From Siphonodentalium dalli (taxonomy: Eukaryota; Mollusca; Scaphopoda; Gadilida; Siphonodentaliidae), in NCBI GenBank assembly GCA_032622095.1, contig CP136066.1, positions 173,913,164-173,977,163 on the forward strand: 64,000 nucleotides of DNA, given 5' to 3'. The position numbers were made by a program, and so were the translations under genes. Below are positions 58,465-64,000 of the stretch, one piece after another. The first letter of the stretch is position 1, and the number at the start of each line of letters is the position of its first letter. The notes beneath the pieces were generated by a model. The model was given only the letters and a program-made list of their open reading frames with translations, was not told where the DNA came from and ran no database searches.

Positions 58465-61400
58465 TTCCCATCTACATGTCATTGTTGACATCCGTAACAA
58501 ATTTCATGAAGATCTGACCAAAGGTACGACCTGTAGCCCGTGCCAAATGATTTAGTCATGCAAAGAGTAAAATCCAAGATGGCTGCTGGTGGCCATGTTT
58601 TTGGCCGAACGACCCCAAAATGACTCGTTCCCATCTACATGTCAATATTAACATCCATGACAAATTTCATGATGATCAGACAAGCAGTATGACCTGTAGC
58701 CCGCGCCAATGGATTGAATTTTGAAATGCAAAATGGCCGCTGGCAGCCATGTTTTTTGGCCGAATGACCCAAAAAAAACGACCCGTTCCCATCTACATGT
58801 CATTTTTAACATCCATGACAAATTTCATGAAGATCTGACCAAAGCTACGACCTGTAGCCCGCGCCAAAGGATTTAGTCGTGCAAAGAGTAAAATCCAAGA
58901 TGGCTGCTGGCGGCCATGTTTTTTGGCCGAACGACCCCAAAATGACTCGTTCCCATCTAAATGTCAATATTAACATCAATGACAAATTTCATGATGATCA
59001 GACGAGCAGTATGACCTGTAGCCCGCGCCAATGGATTTAATTTTGAAATCCAAAATGGCTGCTGGCGGCCATGTTTTTTTGCCGAATGACCTCAAAATGA
59101 CTCGCTCCCATCTACATGTCAATGTCAACTTTCATGACAAATTTCATATTAAAAGATCAGACCAAAGGTATGACCTGTAGCCCGCGGGAAAGGAAATTGT
59201 TGACGGACATACGCACACACAGACACACACACACACGGACGACGGACGCCAATCCATGGCAATAGCTCAAACTTACAAAGTAAGTTGAGCTAAAAATGGA
59301 AAAACTAGGAACCCTAACTCAGAACTAACGACCATAACTCACGTAAAAAAAATCGGACAAACCTGGTTTTTGAACTCAATTAAGATATTGTTGTGAAAGA
59401 TCTATATACCCAATATGAATGGAATCTGTTGAAGGTTGTTCAAGTTATCGCTCTAACGGTTATAAAATTACTAAAAAATAGATTAATTCCCATCTACATG
59501 TCATTGTTGACATCCGTAACAAATTTCATGAAGATCTGACCAAAGGTACGACCTGTAGCCCGTGCCAAATGATTTAGTCATGCAAAGAGTAAAATCCAAG
59601 ATGGCTGCTGGTGGCCATGTTTTTGGCCGAACGACCCCAAAATGACTCGTTCCCATCTACATGTCAATATTAACATCCATGACAAATTTCATGATGATCA
59701 GACAAGCAGTATGACCTGTAGCCCGCGCCAATGGATTGAATTTTGAAATGCAAAATGGCCGCTGGCAGCCATGTTTTTTGGCCGAATGACCCAAAAAAAA
59801 CGACCCGTTCCCATCTACATGTCATTTTTAACATCCATGACAAATTTCATGAAGATCTGACCAAAGCTACGACCTGTAGCCCGCGCCAAAGGATTTAGTC
59901 GTGCAAAGAGTAAAATCCAAGATGGCTGCTGGCGGCCATGTTTTTTTGCCGAACGACCCCAAAATGACTCGTTCCCATCTAAATGTCAATATTAACATCA
60001 ATGGCAAATTTCATGATGATCAGACGAGCAGTATGACCTGTAGCCCGCGCCAATGGATTTAATTTTGAAATCCAAAATGGCTGCTGGCGGCCATGTTTTT
60101 TTACCGAATGACCTCAAAATGACTCGCTCCCATCTACATGTCAATGTCAACTTTCATGACAAATTTCATATTAAAAGATCAGACCAAAGGTATGACCTGT
60201 AGCCCGCGGGAAAGGAAATTGTTGACGGACATACGCACACACAGACACACGCACACACGGACGACGGACGCCAATCCATGGCAATAGCTCAAACTTACAA
60301 AGTAAGTTGAGCTAAAAATGGAAAAACTAGGAACCCTAACTCAGAACTAACGACCATAACTCACGTAAAAAAAAATCGGACAAACCTGGTTTTTGAACTC
60401 AATTAAGATATTGTTGTGAAAGATCTATATACCCAATATGAATGGAATCTGTTGAAGGTTGTTCAAGTTATCGCTCTAACGGTTATAAAATTACTAAAAA
60501 ATAGATTAATTCCCATCTACATGTCATTGTTGACATCCGTAACAAATTTCATGAAGATCTGACCAAAGGTACGACCTGTAGCCCGTGCCAAATGATTTAG
60601 TCATGCAAAGAGTAAAATCCAAGATGGCTGCTGGTGGCCATGTTTTTGGCCGAACGACCCCAAAATGACTCGTTCCCATCTACATGTCAATATTAACATC
60701 CATGACAAATTTCATGATGATCAGACAAGCAGTATGACCTGTAGCCCGCGCCAATGGATTGAATTTTGAAATGCAAAATGGCCGCTGGCAGCCATGTTTT
60801 TTGGCCGAATGACCCAAAAAAAACGACCCGTTCCCATCTACATGTCATTTTTAACATCCATGACAAATTTCATGAAGATCTGACCAAAGCTACGACCTGT
60901 AGCCCGCGCCAAAGGATTTAGTCGTGCAAAGAGTAAAATCCAAGATGGCTGCTGGCGGCCATGTTTTTTGGCCGAACGACCCCAAAATGACTCGTTCCCA
61001 TCTAAATGTCAATATTAACATCAATGACAAATTTCATGATGATCAGACGAGCAGTATGACCTGTAGCCCGCGCCAATGGATTTAATTTTGAAATCCAAAA
61101 TGGCTGCTGGCGGCCATGTTTTTTTGCCGAATGACCTCAAAATGACTCGCTCCCATCTACATGTCAATGTCAACTTTCATGACAAATTTCATATTAAAAG
61201 ATCAGACCAAAGGTATGACCTGTAGCCCGCGGGAAAGGAAATTGTTGACGGACATACGCACACACAGACACACACACACACGGACGACGGACGCCAATCC
61301 ATGGCAATAGCTCAAACTTACAAAGTAAGTTGAGCTAAAAATGGAAAAACTAGGAACCCTAACTCAGAACTAACGACCATAACTCACGTAAAAAAAATCG

Positions 61401-63576
61401 GACAAACCTGGTTTTTGAACTCAATTAAGATATTGTTGTGAAAGATCTATATACCCAATATGAATGGAATCTGTTGAAGGTTGTTCAAGTTATCGCTCTA
61501 ACGGTTATAAAATTACTAAAAAATAGATTAATTCCCATCTACATGTCATTGTTGACATCCGTAACAAATTTCATGAAGATCTGACCAAAGGTACGACCTG
61601 TAGCCCGTGCCAAATGATTTAGTCATGCAAAGAGTAAAATCCAAGATGGCTGCTGGTGGCCATGTTTTTGGCCGAACGACCCCAAAATGACTCGTTCCCA
61701 TCTACATGTCAATATTAACATCCATGACAAATTTCATGATGATCAGACAAGCAGTATGACCTGTAGCCCGCGCCAATGGATTGAATTTTGAAATGCAAAA
61801 TGGCCGCTGGCAGCCATGTTTTTTGGCCGAATGACCCAAAAAAAACGACCCGTTCCCATCTACATGTCATTTTTAACATCCATGACAAATTTCATGAAGA
61901 TCTGACCAAAGCTACGACCTGTAGCCCGCGCCAAAGGATTTAGTCGTGCAAAGAGTAAAATCCAAGATGGCTGCTGGCGGCCATGTTTTTTTGCCGAACG
62001 ACCCCAAAATGACTCGTTCCCATCTAAATGTCAATATTAACATCAATGGCAAATTTCATGATGATCAGACGAGCAGTATGACCTGTAGCCCGCGCCAATG
62101 GATTTAATTTTGAAATCCAAAATGGCTGCTGGCGGCCATGTTTTTTTACCGAATGACCTCAAAATGACTCGCTCCCATCTACATGTCAATGTCAACTTTC
62201 ATGACAAATTTCATATTAAAAGATCAGACCAAAGGTATGACCTGTAGCCCGCGGGAAAGGAAATTGTTGACGGACATACGCACACACAGACACACGCACA
62301 CACGGACGACGGACGCCAATCCATGGCAATAGCTCAAACTTACAAAGTAAGTTGAGCTAAAAATGGAAAAACTAGGAACCCTAACTCAGAACTAACGACC
62401 ATAACTCACGTAAAAAAAAATCGGACAAACCTGGTTTTTGAACTCAATTAAGATATTGTTGTGAAAGATCTATATACCCAATATGAATGGAATCTGTTGA
62501 AGGTTGTTCAAGTTATCGCTCTAACGGTTATAAAATTACTAAAAAATAGATTAATTCCCATCTACATGTCATTGTTGACATCCGTAACAAATTTCATGAA
62601 GATCTGACCAAAGGTACGACCTGTAGCCCGTGCCAAATGATTTAGTCATGCAAAGAGTAAAATCCAAGATGGCTGCTGGTGGCCATGTTTTTGGCCGAAC
62701 GACCCCAAAATGACTCGTTCCCATCTACATGTCAATATTAACATCCATGACAAATTTCATGATGATCAGACAAGCAGTATGACCTGTAGCCCGCGCCAAT
62801 GGATTGAATTTTGAAATGCAAAATGGCCGCTGGCAGCCATGTTTTTTGGCCGAATGACCCAAAAAAAACGACCCGTTCCCATCTACATGTCATTTTTAAC
62901 ATCCATGACAAATTTCATGAAGATCTGACCAAAGCTACGACCTGTAGCCCGCGCCAAAGGATTTAGTCGTGCAAAGAGTAAAATCCAAGATGGCTGCTGG
63001 CGGCCATGTTTTTTGGCCGAACGACCCCAAAATGACTCGTTCCCATCTAAATGTCAATATTAACATCAATGACAAATTTCATGATGATCAGACGAGCAGT
63101 ATGACCTGTAGCCCGCGCCAATGGATTTAATTTTGAAATCCAAAATGGCTGCTGGCGGCCATGTTTTTTTGCCGAATGACCTCAAAATGACTCGCTCCCA
63201 TCTACATGTCAATGTCAACTTTCATGACAAATTTCATATTAAAAGATCAGACCAAAGGTATGACCTGTAGCCCGCGGGAAAGGAAATTGTTGACGGACAT
63301 ACGCACACACAGACACACACACACACGGACGACGGACGCCAATCCATGGCAATAGCTCAAACTTACAAAGTAAGTTGAGCTAAAAATGGAAAAACTAGGA
63401 ACCCTAACTCAGAACTAACGACCATAACTCACGTAAAAAAAATCGGACAAACCTGGTTTTTGAACTCAATTAAGATATTGTTGTGAAAGATCTATATACC
63501 CAATATGAATGGAATCTGTTGAAGGTTGTTCAAGTTATCGCTCTAACGGTTATAAAATTACTAAAAAATAGATTAA
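58465..63576 (+). repeat. HOR units 27-31, run of 5-monomer units in X/Y alternation
   Basis: Starts at 58,465, 59,487, 60,510, 61,532 and 62,555. Y (8-A run, CACACACACACACGG) and X (9-A run, AATGGCAAATT, TTTTTTACCG) alternate strictly, so the working repeat period here is 2,045 bp. Confidence 0.95.
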
Positions 63577-64000
63577 TTCCCATCTACATGTCATTGTTGA
63601 CATCCGTAACAAATTTCATGAAGATCTGACCAAAGGTACGACCTGTAGCCCGTGCCAAATGATTTAGTCATGCAAAGAGTAAAATCCAAGATGGCTGCTG
63701 GTGGCCATGTTTTTGGCCGAACGACCCCAAAATGACTCGTTCCCATCTACATGTCAATATTAACATCCATGACAAATTTCATGATGATCAGACAAGCAGT
63801 ATGACCTGTAGCCCGCGCCAATGGATTGAATTTTGAAATGCAAAATGGCCGCTGGCAGCCATGTTTTTTGGCCGAATGACCCAAAAAAAACGACCCGTTC
63901 CCATCTACATGTCATTTTTAACATCCATGACAAATTTCATGAAGATCTGACCAAAGCTACGACCTGTAGCCCGCGCCAAAGGATTTAGTCGTGCAAAGAG
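63577..64000 (+). repeat. HOR unit 32, cut by window edge
   Basis: Fusion monomer with CCAAATGATTTAG, monomer 5 and part of monomer 6. The array has no right boundary in this window. Confidence 0.95.

Larger units (their letters stand above)
23084..64000 (+). repeat. higher-order satellite array, 1,511-bp HOR and derivatives
   Basis: About 212 monomers in 31 complete units plus a partial one, continuing past the window. Two monomer types alternate. Type A (163-169 bp) has AAGATCTGACCAAAG and TTTAGTCATGCAAAGAGTAA. Type B (155-158 bp) has GATGATCAGACNAGCAGTAT and TGAATTTTGAAATCC. The order in a full unit is A-B-A-A-B-A-B-terminal. Every monomer carries GACCTGTAGCCCG, the dyad CATGACAAATTTCATG (lost in the terminal one) and an ATGGC...GGCCAT block. 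Unit-to-unit identity is about 98-99 percent by eye. It is not coding. Confidence 0.98.

Noticed and set aside
23084-64000. Regularly spaced repeats read as a CRISPR array
   Set aside because: There are no unique spacers of uniform length, no cas genes, and the context is eukaryotic. The monomers are contiguous satellite units.
23084-64000. CENP-B box in the satellite monomer
   Set aside because: I looked for TTCG....A..CGGG on both strands in the reference unit and found no match.

Overview
The window looks like intergenic DNA of a metazoan, probably a marine invertebrate (mollusc, echinoderm or similar; I cannot fix the phylum). It is AT-rich and has no intact protein-coding gene that I can defend. 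It does have splice-type signals around a decayed histone H3-like exon, several terminal-inverted-repeat transposons with target-site duplications, long poly-C/poly-G runs and microsatellites, and a very large satellite array. Nothing points to bacteria or phage: there are no operons, no ribosome-binding sites and no dense coding.

Region 1-22,930 is a graveyard of nested mobile elements. From left to right it holds: fragments of a TTAA-flanked MITE family (M1; 1-63, 765-960, 2,198-2,290, 15,379-15,520, full copy 15,967-16,409); a fold-back element whose core is a 35-bp-period array of 26-bp palindromes centred on GGTATACC (1,334-1,868), with a direct duplication of its flank (1,791-2,145 and 2,642-3,006); a second MITE family M2 (2,291-2,631 and 11,237-11,724) with a conserved internal hairpin; two mirror-image arrays of a 16-bp CCGAAGG repeat (3,578-3,698 and 12,014-12,112); a 5.5-kb near-perfect inverted palindrome (4,464-9,987) whose outer arms are almost identical while its inner arms are strongly diverged; a CpG-rich MITE (12,649-12,994); a 1,128-bp MULE derivative with a 9-bp target duplication and a frameshifted transposase C-terminus (14,091-15,218); and a 1,715-bp TIR element, also with an exact 9-bp target duplication, carrying a 190-codon open frame (17,491-19,205). 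At 22,461-22,749 lies a histone H3-like exon with one in-frame stop, bounded by a good branch point and acceptor and by a splice donor.

Region 22,931-64,000 (64 percent of the window, open at the right edge) is one higher-order satellite. About 212 monomers of 155-169 bp are organised into 1,511-bp units of eight monomers plus a tail (CA-rich microsatellite, hairpin, about 195 bp of spacer). Thirty-one tails are present. Unit lengths fall into the classes 1,511, 1,348, 1,185 and 1,023 bp, differing by whole monomers. The left edge preserves what appears to be the founder: an element with 11-bp inverted ends (22,931-24,399) whose internal tandem repeats plus captured 3' flank became the amplified unit. 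The layout resembles Helentron-associated (HINE-like) elements with satellite cores.

Read as a whole, the likely history is this: a repeat-bearing element inserted just downstream of an H3-like exon, its repeat core and flank were amplified by unequal exchange, shorter units then arose by deletion and are spreading towards the right, and larger multi-unit blocks have been duplicated. The new biology, if any, is in this transposon-to-satellite transition and its neighbouring H3 relic, in the GGTATACC palindrome array, and in the 5.5-kb palindrome.
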